DNA of 64,000 nucleotides from Leptospiraceae bacterium (GTDB taxonomy: Bacteria > Spirochaetota > Leptospiria > Leptospirales > Leptospiraceae). Below the pieces are notes generated by a model that worked only from the letters and a program-made list of their open reading frames with translations, was not told the origin of the DNA and ran no database searches. Shown here piece after piece: positions 8,005 through 18,213 of the stretch (its first letter is position 1; the number at the start of each line of letters is the position of its first letter). The position numbers and the translations under genes are program-made. Location of the stretch: the NCBI GenBank assembly GCA_947458405.1, contig CANGZW010000005.1, positions 1-64,000 of the forward strand, written 5' to 3'.

Positions 8005-8595
8005 TTATCTTAATGGCTTTAGAATTTGTTCTCTAATTTCTTCAGCTATTGGAAGATTCCCAAAAAGTCCACCTTTTTCATCTGTGAGATAAAAGGTATC
8101 CATTACAGTTTGTGTATTTGGATCTGTCTGTATTTTGGCCTCTTTAATATCTATTTTGTAATCCATTAAGACCTTTGTTACATAGTACAAAAGACCTTTC
8201 CCATTGTCTGCTTCTATGTAAAATACAGTTGCCTGTTTTTCTTGGTCATCTTCAAAAATTAATTCTTTTCTTCCCATGAAAAATTTCTTTGGCTCCACTT
8301 TTTGAATATTCAATGACTTTATTACTTCATCAAGTTTACTCTTATTAGAAAAAACAGTATCCATCAACAAACCCAACTCGACAGGATGCTTTTTACCCTC
8401 TTTTTTCAGTTTTATAATATCATAAGAATATTGTTCACCCTGTTCTTCAACAGTTCGAATATCACCAGATAGGATATCCCAATCGAGACTATAGATAACA
8501 GCTACCATTTTGTGAAATGTCCCAATCTGGGTCATAGTTGTTTTGAGCGTAATTATAATCTCTTCGCCCATTGTATTAAAATTAAATTCTATCAT
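8005..8595 (-). CDS. ACT-domain protein (GlnD-like ACT pair)
   Basis: The product has 196 residues. The C-terminal part (about 123-190) is a recognisable ACT domain: TVFYIEADNGKGLLYYVTKV, then IDIKEAKIQT and MDTFYLTDEKG, closely like the ACT repeats at the end of PII uridylyltransferase (GlnD). The N-terminal part (about 10-60) looks like a second, more divergent ACT domain. There is no nucleotidyltransferase or HD domain, so this is a stand-alone small-molecule sensor whose ligand is unknown, probably an amino acid. Two starts are possible, at 8595 and 8571 (MGEEIIITLK); neither has a good ribosome site. It is followed at once by the rRNA methyltransferase gene. Confidence 0.75.
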   Translation of the reverse strand: MIEFNFNTMGEEIIITLKTTMTQIGTFHKMVAVIYSLDWDILSGDIRTVEEQGEQYSYDIIKLKKEGKKHPVELGLLMDTVFSNKSKLDEVIKSLNIQKVEPKKFFMGRKELIFEDDQEKQATVFYIEADNGKGLLYYVTKVLMDYKIDIKEAKIQTDPNTQTVMDTFYLTDEKGGLFGNLPIAEEIREQILKPLR

Positions 8596-8720
8596 AAAAT
8601 CAATATAATCATTTCACCAAAGGATTCTAATCTGTCAATGAATGGGGTAGAAAAATTGTTTTTAATAAATGACGACCTTCCGTTCTTTACAAAATCAAGA
8701 AGTCTGACGAAAGGTATAAT

Positions 8721-9986
8721 ATGAGATTTTGCATTATTTTAAGTATTTTTCTTTTTACAACGACCTTTCTTAATTCAGAGGAAGCTGATAATACAAAGAA
8801 AGAAACTGAGACAGAAAAAATTACTATTTGGGAAGGCGAAATCAGCGCTATTTACAAGGAAAAAGGCAAGGTTAGAGCCCTAATACCAGTAGATCCTAAT
8901 TGGACAGGAACCAATTTTGAGGAAATTAAAGATAAAATAATGGAAATGAAGGATTTCCCTATTCGTCAAAAGATAACGAAAAAGAAAATTGGGACTTTTG
9001 AAGTTAGAGATGTCGAATTTGAACGATCTATCGAAAAAAAAGGCAATAAGCCTCAGGAATTTCAGGTAATGATCTATGGAAAACTTAAGCTTCGTAAAAA
9101 ATCCTACTTTAAAACAATTTCAAATGATTTTTTTATCTCAATGTATAAAGAAGAGACGACTTATACAGATCCATCTGTTTTTTACAAGCAAACTGTCACC
9201 CCACCCGCAGTCAGTATTATTCACGCAAAAGATCGAAAAGAGATGGTCATAGTTCCCAGTGGTGTTTTCATTCATGGTCAGGGAAAGGATGGGGATCAAG
9301 ATGATTTTAATCCTGCCTTTATGAGCCCAGATTTTAGTACGCTCATAGATCTGCCCTCCTTCTATATAGACAAATACGAAGTTACAAACCAAGAGTACGA
9401 TAGATTTTTAAGAGAAACAGGCTATAAGCCTCCTCATTACTGGCCAAATGGAAATATTCCAGAAGGCAAAGAAAATCATCCTGTAATCTCTTTGAGTTAT
9501 AGAGATGTGGAAACCTATGCCACCTGGGCTGGAAAACGCATTCCTACTGAATTGGAATGGGAAAAAGCGGCGAGAGGAATGGGGGTAACTATCACCCGTA
9601 CGAAAAAAGATACATATATATTTGATCTTCAAACACAAAGATTTCCGTTCGGTGAAAAATATGATTCTGCCTTATGTAATTCATTAGAGTCGGGTATCGG
9701 TGATACAATCTCTGTCTATGAGTTATCTACAAAAGGAGCAAGTCCGTACGGTGCAATTGGAATGTGCGGAAATGCCTCAGAATGGACAAGCAGTTGGTAT
9801 GAAGCCTATGAAGGTCATCGTTTCAATTCTCCCGTAGTTGGTAAAACAGTTAAAGTAATACGGGGTGGATCTTTTACGGAGAGCCAGAAAAGATGTTCAG
9901 TGCATTACAGAACATTTGGTGGCTTACCCAACCTTAGAGAAGACAGAAGGGCTGGGTTTAGACTTGTACAGGATTTACGAAATTAA
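8721..9986 (+). CDS. secreted formylglycine-generating-enzyme (SUMF1) family protein
   Basis: A signal peptide (about 1-19, ending near LNSEEA) is followed by a spacer with two short beta regions. A C-terminal FGE-sulfatase domain runs from about 160 to 419. Typical landmarks are YIDKYEVTNQEYDRFL, HPVISLSYRDVETYATWAGK, RIPTELEWEKAARG, GNASEWTSSWY and VIRGGSFTES, ending in RRAGFRLV. Many bacterial members are not true sulfatase activators; the catalytic cysteine pair of FGE is not evident here, although isolated cysteines occur (ALCNS, GMCGN, RCSVHYR). It may act as a periplasmic or outer-membrane binding protein. The gene is convergent with gyrB, 7 bases apart. Confidence 0.8.
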   Translation: MRFCIILSIFLFTTTFLNSEEADNTKKETETEKITIWEGEISAIYKEKGKVRALIPVDPNWTGTNFEEIKDKIMEMKDFPIRQKITKKKIGTFEVRDVEFERSIEKKGNKPQEFQVMIYGKLKLRKKSYFKTISNDFFISMYKEETTYTDPSVFYKQTVTPPAVSIIHAKDRKEMVIVPSGVFIHGQGKDGDQDDFNPAFMSPDFSTLIDLPSFYIDKYEVTNQEYDRFLRETGYKPPHYWPNGNIPEGKENHPVISLSYRDVETYATWAGKRIPTELEWEKAARGMGVTITRTKKDTYIFDLQTQRFPFGEKYDSALCNSLESGIGDTISVYELSTKGASPYGAIGMCGNASEWTSSWYEAYEGHRFNSPVVGKTVKVIRGGSFTESQKRCSVHYRTFGGLPNLREDRRAGFRLVQDLRN

Positions 9987-9993
9987 TCCTGTA

Positions 9994-11940
<1,947 letters not shown>

Positions 11941-12002
11941 CAGAAGGCAAGTGATTTATAGACCTCCCACAAAATCCTTTAGGGTCGTCTGTGATGATTT
12001 TT

Positions 12003-12040
12003 AAAAAGGAATTTGCTCTATTAGAAGTGATTAATAGAGC
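12003..12040 (-). terminator. hairpin terminator after the DegT-family gene
   Basis: Nine-bp perfect arms GCTCTATTA (12015-12023) and TAATAGAGC (12032-12040) enclose an 8-base loop and overlap the stop codon of the DegT-family gene. On the minus strand the stem is followed within a few bases by CCTTTTT. It probably separates this transcript from gyrB. Confidence 0.6.
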
Positions 12041-13125
12041 CCCTTAATTGAGTTTGCAATACGACTCACATTGTCCTTTGTTAGATTGGGATAGATTGGA
12101 ATACAATGCCCTCTCTGATAAAGTCTCTCTGAGTTAGGAAATTCTGATCCGGGGAGTCCCATTTCTTTGAAGAGGGGCTCGCTAGCTGTTTTTTCTGTTC
12201 CTATGAGTAAGGATTTAAAGTATCTTTCCACTTCCTCATAGGGTTTCTTTACTATGATAGGAAATCGATTAAATTGATCTTCTCCAGCATTTTTAAAAAA
12301 TGTTTCATGAGAAGTTGAAAGCACAGCTTGGAGATAAACCTGAGCTATCTTTTTTTTCCTTTCGATGATTATTCCTAATTTAGAGATTTGCTCCACTCCC
12401 ATAGCCGCTTGAAAGTCTAACATATTATAGTCATATCGAATGATAGAGGGGGATTTTTTCTTTTGAATGTGATTGATCTTTGAATTTCTAATAAACTCTG
12501 CTATAGAATCATTGATTGTAGAGATTACAGCCCCATTCCCTGTAGTAATTACATGTGTAGAAGCCAATCCACAAATCCCTATGATTCCCTGTTTTCCTAC
12601 TTGAATTGTGTCAGAATCTGCTCCTACTGTTTCTGAATAGTCTTCAATTACTGAAATTTCTTTATAATCGTAATTTTTTGTATTCACTAAACATCCGAAG
12701 GTATGATCAAATATAATTGTTTTGGGTTGAATCTCCTCTACTTTTTTATTGAATGAATCAATATCCATATGAAAGGATAATTTACCCAAATCTACAATAC
12801 ACGGATTAGCTCTTAATAATAAAATTGCGTAATACGCCGATAGAGGAGCAAAGGGACTTAGTAGTACATTATCATTCTCTGTGATACCTAATGCGAGAAG
12901 TGAAAGATGATACGCAGAAAACAAACTGTTAACAGATATTACATTTTTAAGAGAAAATGTTGATTTGAATTCTTTTTCAAATTTATCGACTATAGATCCT
13001 GTATCTACGAGATCGTCAACAAGACAATCCAGCACAGTTTGTAATTCTTCTTTTGAGAAGGTAGGACGATGATAATCAATATTTCTTTTGGAAGCATTGA
13101 ATTTTTCTAATGCGTTAGATGCCAT
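12031..13125 (-). CDS. DegT/DnrJ/EryC1 family protein with His in place of the PLP lysine
   Basis: The 364-residue protein has the fold type I PLP-enzyme pattern of sugar aminotransferases. The start region DYHRPTFSKEELQTVLDCL, the cofactor-ring aspartate D162 in VIEDYSETVGA, and the final HCIPIYPNLTKDNVSRIANSI (family: H-x-P-L-x-P-x-L) are all present. At the site where the family has the Schiff-base lysine (S-x-x-TK-x-x-x-x-G-E-G-G) it reads ASTHVITTGNGA, with H191 instead. A His at this place is known in ColD, a PLP-dependent sugar 3-dehydratase, so this may be a dehydratase-like or PLP-binding non-transaminating member. No sugar-biosynthesis genes are nearby. It could be followed by gyrB only by read-through of a terminator. 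Confidence 0.85.
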   Translation of the reverse strand: MASNALEKFNASKRNIDYHRPTFSKEELQTVLDCLVDDLVDTGSIVDKFEKEFKSTFSLKNVISVNSLFSAYHLSLLALGITENDNVLLSPFAPLSAYYAILLLRANPCIVDLGKLSFHMDIDSFNKKVEEIQPKTIIFDHTFGCLVNTKNYDYKEISVIEDYSETVGADSDTIQVGKQGIIGICGLASTHVITTGNGAVISTINDSIAEFIRNSKINHIQKKKSPSIIRYDYNMLDFQAAMGVEQISKLGIIIERKKKIAQVYLQAVLSTSHETFFKNAGEDQFNRFPIIVKKPYEEVERYFKSLLIGTEKTASEPLFKEMGLPGSEFPNSERLYQRGHCIPIYPNLTKDNVSRIANSIKGLY

Positions 13126-13275
13126 AATTATTTTTCTATTTTTATATTAATTATTTAAATCTGTTATAAATTGCTTCGATTCATTTTATTTTTTGAATGA
13201 ATTCCAACCCGAAGCATAAAGCTAATGTAAAAAATCAGTATTTTAAATTCCTTACTCTGATAGTTTCGGTAAAAA

Positions 13276-14214
13276 ATGAAGAAAACTATAAATGAAATTG
13301 AATCCATAGGAATCGTGGGAGCAGGTGCAGTTGGTTCGTTTTATGGTAGCAAATTACAAAAATACGGTATAAAAACGGAATTTCAATCCCAATTTCTCTT
13401 TAAAGCAAAGGTTCAAAAACTCAATATAAAAAGTATTTGGGGGGATTTTTCTCTTCCAATAGATGTCTTTTCGGATCCTAGTGGCATGAAAAAACCTGAT
13501 CTCATCATTATTTCAACGAAAATCATCGATATAGATGAAGATGTGGAAAAATTAAAATCTTGGTTGAAATATTTGATTAAACCAGAATCAATTATATTAT
13601 TATTGCAAAATGGTCTCAATATAGAAGAGAAACTCCAGATTAGTTTTCCAAACCATGCAATTCTGGGAGGACTGGCATTTACCTGTATCAATAGAGTGAC
13701 TCCCAATAAGATAGAACATATCGACTACGGTAAAATTAAAATTGGCTCTAACCTAAAAAAACACAACGAAATTGCAAAAAAAATTGTAATTCTTTTTCAA
13801 AATGCAGGAATAGATTGTGACTACCTCCCTTCATTAAGAATGGGGCGATATGAAAAACTACTCTGGAATGTTCCCTTTAATTCACTCTCTGTTTTATTCA
13901 AATCGAAAACAGACATGTTAATCAAAGAAGATACTACTCGAATGTTAGCTTATAATTTAATGATGGATATCTATAAAATTGCAAGAAAAGAAAAAATACC
14001 ATTAAACAAAAAAATAATTCCTGAAATGATAGAAAAAACCATAAAAATGAAACCCTATAAAACTTCCATGTTACTTGACTATGAAGCAAAAAGAAAACTG
14101 GAAATTGAAACGATTCTAGGAGAACCTCTACGGGTAGCCATGAAGTACAAATTAAAAGTTCCCTACTTAGAAAGTATATACTATATACTAAAACATATTC
14201 AAGTTTATAGTTGA
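13276..14214 (+). CDS. ketopantoate reductase (ApbA/PanE) family protein
   Basis: This 312-residue NADP-dependent reductase would reduce ketopantoate to pantoate in pantothenate synthesis, or a related 2-ketoacid. The N-terminal Rossmann motif GIVGAGAVGSFYGSKL is at 12-27, then the strand DLIIISTKIIDID, typical of the family, and LLLQNGLNIEE at about 114-124. The C-terminal helical domain includes KLLWNVPFNSLSVLF (about 195-209), where the family's Lys/Asn pair sits. The C-terminal SMLLDYEAKRKLEIETI matches the family's S-M-x-x-D element. It begins a plus-strand unit of its own and runs tail to tail with the Nudix gene, overlapping by 10 bases. Family sure; exact substrate not. Confidence 0.85.
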   Translation: MKKTINEIESIGIVGAGAVGSFYGSKLQKYGIKTEFQSQFLFKAKVQKLNIKSIWGDFSLPIDVFSDPSGMKKPDLIIISTKIIDIDEDVEKLKSWLKYLIKPESIILLLQNGLNIEEKLQISFPNHAILGGLAFTCINRVTPNKIEHIDYGKIKIGSNLKKHNEIAKKIVILFQNAGIDCDYLPSLRMGRYEKLLWNVPFNSLSVLFKSKTDMLIKEDTTRMLAYNLMMDIYKIARKEKIPLNKKIIPEMIEKTIKMKPYKTSMLLDYEAKRKLEIETILGEPLRVAMKYKLKVPYLESIYYILKHIQVYS

Positions 14215-14852
14215 TGTTTCTTGAGATACAAGAGTGTAGCTAATACTCCATTTGAATTATCGATATACTTAAGAATATCATTTGATGGGCATAAGAAAGT
14301 TTCAATGTGTTCATGTTCGTCTTTAGCGCCAGTCTTTTTATTTTTGAACTCTGATAATTCATGGCTATTCAGTTCAATATCACAATAAAAAAAGTATCCA
14401 GCTTCATCCAAAAGTCCAGGAGAACTATATAAGGGTTTATCCCACAAAAAGTGAATATTTTCTTTTTTTAATATAAGTCCAGTCTCCTCTTCCACTTCCT
14501 TCAATGCTACTTTATAAGGGTCGATTTCATTGTCACACATTCCTGCAGGATGCTCATAAAAAACTGCACCATTAGCTACTCTTCTTTGTTTTACTAATAA
14601 AAAATACTTATCATTTGTTTCTTTTTCTTTAATGGCAATTACAACGGATACAAAATTTCCCCTTAGTAACACAATTGGTAATAGTGGAATTCCATCTGGA
14701 TCGGTCGCTTTAATTTCTACGAGAGAAAATAATAAATCACCTGATCTTTTATGAACTGAATATCTCTCTTCAATATTATTTATTTTTATATTATTTTTTA
14801 TTAGTAATTTTTTCCATTCTATTAATTTAAATGAATTTTCCCAATTTTCCAT
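14205..14852 (-). CDS. Nudix hydrolase
   Basis: This 215-residue product would hydrolyse a nucleoside diphosphate linked to another group, perhaps ADP-ribose or a nucleotide sugar. The Nudix box spans 104-126 with the catalytic core KEVEEETGL; E119, E122 and E123 are in register. Two canonical positions differ: the first glutamate is one residue early (E109, with I110 at the expected place) and the arginine is K118. The preceding YEHPAGMCD fits the ADP-ribose pyrophosphatase-like group. It ends within the tail of the ketopantoate-reductase-like gene on the other strand and starts 15 bases after the NRDE gene upstream, probably in one transcript with it. Confidence 0.82.
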   Translation of the reverse strand: MENWENSFKLIEWKKLLIKNNIKINNIEERYSVHKRSGDLLFSLVEIKATDPDGIPLLPIVLLRGNFVSVVIAIKEKETNDKYFLLVKQRRVANGAVFYEHPAGMCDNEIDPYKVALKEVEEETGLILKKENIHFLWDKPLYSSPGLLDEAGYFFYCDIELNSHELSEFKNKKTGAKDEHEHIETFLCPSNDILKYIDNSNGVLATLLYLKKHQL

Positions 14853-14867
14853 ATTATTTTTCCCTGT

Positions 14868-15578
14868 TTATAGATTATATTCTTTAGATTCATTTGTTTC
14901 GCATGGTTGTTGATTTTTATAGAGAAGTTTTATTTTGCCCTCTTTTATTGATATGATAGTATTGGAAACCGTGTGAGCTTCCCTTCGGTGCATACAAGGA
15001 GATTTGGCTCCTTTTTCGGGAAGGTGACAGGTAAGAAATGCAGAAGAAATTGTCTCAAAATCTATTGTTTCATCCTTTAAAAACTCTTCCATAAAAGTTT
15101 TAGATCTAACTTCTTCGGCTTCCTTTCCTAGCACAAAAGAACTGGCTACAACACTCCAGGGAACTTCATTTTGAATACAATTTACATTTTCCCCATCCCA
15201 TGAAAGTATACGTGTAAAACCAAGAGTAACCTCCAAAATCCTAAATGGATAGTAAATGAGTAGATTTTCTTTTGTAAAATAATCAAAATCAATCTCTTCT
15301 TTTAATAAATTTTTAACAAAGAATCCCCTACTCTTAGGGTTTCTTAGAATTTTCAAATTGGCTTCATATAAATTTAAAAGTGCATAAATTTTATTTTTTG
15401 AACTCACCCCAATCCATGTGCCACCATAATCTCCATCCACGGGATAGAGAATTTTGATACCATTCGTGTTTTCTTCCACTGGATCAAATGATGGTTTTCG
15501 TTTTATAGACTCATCTCGATTAAAACCAATTCCAAACTCCTTTTTTGCAATATCCCTATATATCAATGATGTGCACAT
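14868..15578 (-). CDS. NRDE (TANGO2) family protein
   Basis: This 236-residue protein starts with the invariant MCTS and the IGFNRDE motif at 17-23 that names the family. GGTWIGVS follows at about 52-59 and LLNLYE at about 67-72. The family has an N-terminal-nucleophile-hydrolase-like fold with a cysteine at position 2; here C2 is present. In animals TANGO2 is linked to heme and lipid handling, but the biochemical role in bacteria is not established. Overall length is normal. It is upstream of the Nudix gene on the same strand. No signal peptide is visible. Confidence 0.85.
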   Translation of the reverse strand: MCTSLIYRDIAKKEFGIGFNRDESIKRKPSFDPVEENTNGIKILYPVDGDYGGTWIGVSSKNKIYALLNLYEANLKILRNPKSRGFFVKNLLKEEIDFDYFTKENLLIYYPFRILEVTLGFTRILSWDGENVNCIQNEVPWSVVASSFVLGKEAEEVRSKTFMEEFLKDETIDFETISSAFLTCHLPEKGAKSPCMHRREAHTVSNTIISIKEGKIKLLYKNQQPCETNESKEYNL

Positions 15579-15679
15579 TTTTGAATCCTTTGAGCTTATA
15601 AATTTTTTCTTGGAATAATTATAAAGTAGATAATTTTGTTATTAAATAATATCTTTTGTATTTAAACCTTAAAAATTTT

Positions 15680-16210
15680 ATGATATCCTTAATTTTTGAT
15701 CACAACTACTACAAAGACCTTTATGGAGAATATAAAAAAGAGAGAGAAACTTTCGAGAATTTTCTATTTATAGCAAATATACTTGGATATGGAAGTTTAC
15801 TCCTTTATATTGCTCTCTTAATTTTCTTAAAAAATGTAGATCTCCGTTTCATTGCCTTAGATTTATTTTCAATTTACACTAGATTTTCTATTATCATCTT
15901 ACATAAATATTATGAAGTTCCCTCTATTTGTAATAATCTTCTTTCCGATGATGAGAAATTAGTAACCTATAGTTATAAGACCATCAATGCCCATAGAAAA
16001 GAAATTTTGGGATGTCTTTGGATAAACATTTTTGGATTAGGTTATGATAGGACACTCCTTGATGCAAAGAGTGACAAAATTCAGTTATTGCTCTCAGAAA
16101 GAAGTGAAACGAATTGGAAAAATATAGGATTTTTTTATTTAATAAAATACTGTTTTGTGACTATAATTTTATCAATATTTATAATATATATTTCCTTATT
16201 AAAATATTAA
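15680..16210 (+). CDS. membrane protein with three hydrophobic segments, function unknown
   Basis: The 176-residue product from ATG 15680 has hydrophobic segments at about 32-54, 58-80 and 152-172. The loop between (about 85-150) is polar and contains SYKTINAHRKEILGCLWINIFGLGYD. A TTG at 15656 would add eight residues and is an alternative start; neither start has a convincing ribosome site. I do not recognise a family. It overlaps the end of the OmpA-like gene on the opposite strand by four bases. The size of the loop and membrane pattern are consistent with an inner-membrane protein, but nothing in the context points to a task. Confidence 0.6.
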   Translation: MISLIFDHNYYKDLYGEYKKERETFENFLFIANILGYGSLLLYIALLIFLKNVDLRFIALDLFSIYTRFSIIILHKYYEVPSICNNLLSDDEKLVTYSYKTINAHRKEILGCLWINIFGLGYDRTLLDAKSDKIQLLLSERSETNWKNIGFFYLIKYCFVTIILSIFIIYISLLKY

Positions 16211-18207
16211 TCACTTGAACTAATTATATATGTTGTTCTTTTATTTTTATTTCTGTTTTCTTCATTGATATTTGGTAAAATTGGTTTTGCTGAGCCCATT
16301 CCTTTTCCTTTTATCCTGGCAGAATTAATATTTTTTGATATAAGATAATTTATAACTTTTGTAGTACGTTTATTACTTAAATCAAGATTAAAACTCTCCG
16401 GCTTAGAAGAAGAATAATGATTAAATAATTCAATTTTTAATTCAGCATTGTCAATGAGAATCTGTGCTAATCTATCAAGTTCTATATAAGATTTTGAGTT
16501 GAGAATATCTTTATCTCCGTCAAATACAACTGAATTCAATGAATATTCGATTCCAGAGGAAATCGCAAATGGAATAGTTACCAATTTAAAATCTATTGAT
16601 TTTTCAGAAAAAGATTTGTCATTCTTGTAATTCACAATAGCAGAGGTAACGATATAATTCTTTTTTTTAGGAAATATTATATATTCTTTGCCGGAAGGTA
16701 AAGGTGTGAAATAATCTCCAGTAATTGGTTTTGAGGAAAGTTTACCAATTTGTTCGGAATCATCAACATCCACCCACTCAATCTCAGACTGCATAGGAGA
16801 ATCAAACTCATCAAAAACGATCCCTTTTACTATATTTACACTCCCTTCGGGTTTAACTCTCTTAGGTAAGGGACTTAACATTAATAATCTGTTTTGATTT
16901 GAAGATGGAGAGTCATACGATAAAAAACCTTTGTCTGCCATTGCAGTAATTTGAAATCCAAGATCTGAAAATGGAGTATTTACAAACTTGCCTACATGCA
17001 CAGGATCCGACCAGTTCATCCATGTATCATCCAATCTTATTGATTTATAAATCTCAAAATCTCCAAATCCACCGTGCCCATTTGTACTGAAGTACAAGGT
17101 TTTTCCATCGGAATGCAAGAAAGGAGTTCTCTCTGCTCCTGGTGTATTTATTGTAGATCCTAAATTAATCGGTTCCCCATAAGATCCAGATTCCTGCCTA
17201 AATGAAATAAATATATCTGTATTACCTTCAAAAGATCCAGCGAAATATTCTCCTTTTTTGTGATACTCATAAATGCTATCAGGTCTATCACTAATATAGA
17301 GTATTGCTCTTCCGTCCGAAGTTTTAAAACCATCTCCATCAAAATGTTCAGTATTAATGGGTTGCCTATAATGCCTTACATTTGTCCAGCCTTTATCTGT
17401 TAAAAAAGAAGCGAAAATATCACTATTTCCATAAGAGGAAGAATAATTTCCAGTTATGAGTAATTCTGTTCCATCGACAGATATCGAAGATGCTGCTTCA
17501 TTTGCTGGTGTATTAATTAAAGTTAAGGCTTTTCGATTTGTCCAATTACTATCTTCCAAAATAACTTCATAAATGTCCTGACCACCCCTCCCTTCTGGAA
17601 ATCCAACTCCTGTAAAAAATAATTTTTTTCCAGATGGCTCAATAATTGGATGATATGAACTCCCTTGATTAACTTCTTTTCCCAAGTCGGATACGAATAT
17701 AGACCCTTCCGGTTCATTCAAAACTTTTATAACTTCTTTTATTTCTTTCTCTTTGGAAGGGAAATATTTTTCATACTTTTCCCATATTTTAGAAGCTTCT
17801 GCATAACGACGATTTAGAATATCAATTGAAGCGAGTTTTTGAACCAAAAGATAATTTTTATAACTGGGAGAAAAATTTTGTTCTTGTGCTTTTAGTATTT
17901 TCTCTATTGTTTCCTGATTAAAATCCAACTCATTGATTTCATTGTACTCATTTAAACTTAGCTCGTTTCTCCAGATAAATTCTTTATTTCTTTTGTCTAT
18001 CAACTTAGATGATCTAAGCGAAAGAGTAAGCTCTCCCTGGACTTCTAGAGGCTTTGGATTTGATTCTACTTTATTTGGTTTTTCGGCACTACAAAATTGT
18101 AAAAATATTATAGTAAAAATAAATATAAATGATCGATGGAGCATGAAATATGCTTGCATATTGTTATAAATAAATTTATTATTTTTTAGTTTAGCAAGCA
18201 TTCTCAT
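16207..18207 (-). CDS. OmpA-family lipoprotein with PD40/WD40-like repeats
   Basis: The signal sequence ends in the lipobox FLQFC, so the mature protein is probably a lipoprotein beginning at a cysteine near residue 40. A TPR-like helical stretch (about 75-160) is followed by beta-propeller PD40 repeats (about 165-430): SYHPIIEPSGKKLFFTG, AASSISVDGTELLITG, DGRAILYISDRP and RTPFLHSDGKTLYFSTNG. A C-terminal OmpA-like domain (about 550-660) has YSLNSVVFDGD and LSNKRTTKVINYL. The peptidoglycan-binding Asp of the usual HTD is replaced (NHYSSS), while the Arg is kept. The start at 18207 was chosen because of close spacing to the upstream gene; ATG 18144 would give a more normal signal peptide. Confidence 0.82.
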   Translation of the reverse strand: MRMLAKLKNNKFIYNNMQAYFMLHRSFIFIFTIIFLQFCSAEKPNKVESNPKPLEVQGELTLSLRSSKLIDKRNKEFIWRNELSLNEYNEINELDFNQETIEKILKAQEQNFSPSYKNYLLVQKLASIDILNRRYAEASKIWEKYEKYFPSKEKEIKEVIKVLNEPEGSIFVSDLGKEVNQGSSYHPIIEPSGKKLFFTGVGFPEGRGGQDIYEVILEDSNWTNRKALTLINTPANEAASSISVDGTELLITGNYSSSYGNSDIFASFLTDKGWTNVRHYRQPINTEHFDGDGFKTSDGRAILYISDRPDSIYEYHKKGEYFAGSFEGNTDIFISFRQESGSYGEPINLGSTINTPGAERTPFLHSDGKTLYFSTNGHGGFGDFEIYKSIRLDDTWMNWSDPVHVGKFVNTPFSDLGFQITAMADKGFLSYDSPSSNQNRLLMLSPLPKRVKPEGSVNIVKGIVFDEFDSPMQSEIEWVDVDDSEQIGKLSSKPITGDYFTPLPSGKEYIIFPKKKNYIVTSAIVNYKNDKSFSEKSIDFKLVTIPFAISSGIEYSLNSVVFDGDKDILNSKSYIELDRLAQILIDNAELKIELFNHYSSSKPESFNLDLSNKRTTKVINYLISKNINSARIKGKGMGSAKPILPNINEENRNKNKRTTYIISSSD

Positions 18208-18213
18208 TTTTCT

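Noticed and set aside
8512-8724. Plus-strand frame of 70 codons before the FGE-like gene
   Set aside because: It lies mostly over the 5' end of the ACT-domain gene, has no ribosome site and no recognisable protein character.
9987-9993. Small inverted repeat CTGTACTACAG near the gyrB/FGE junction as a terminator
   Set aside because: Only five pairs with a one-base loop and no T-run; cannot form a stable hairpin.
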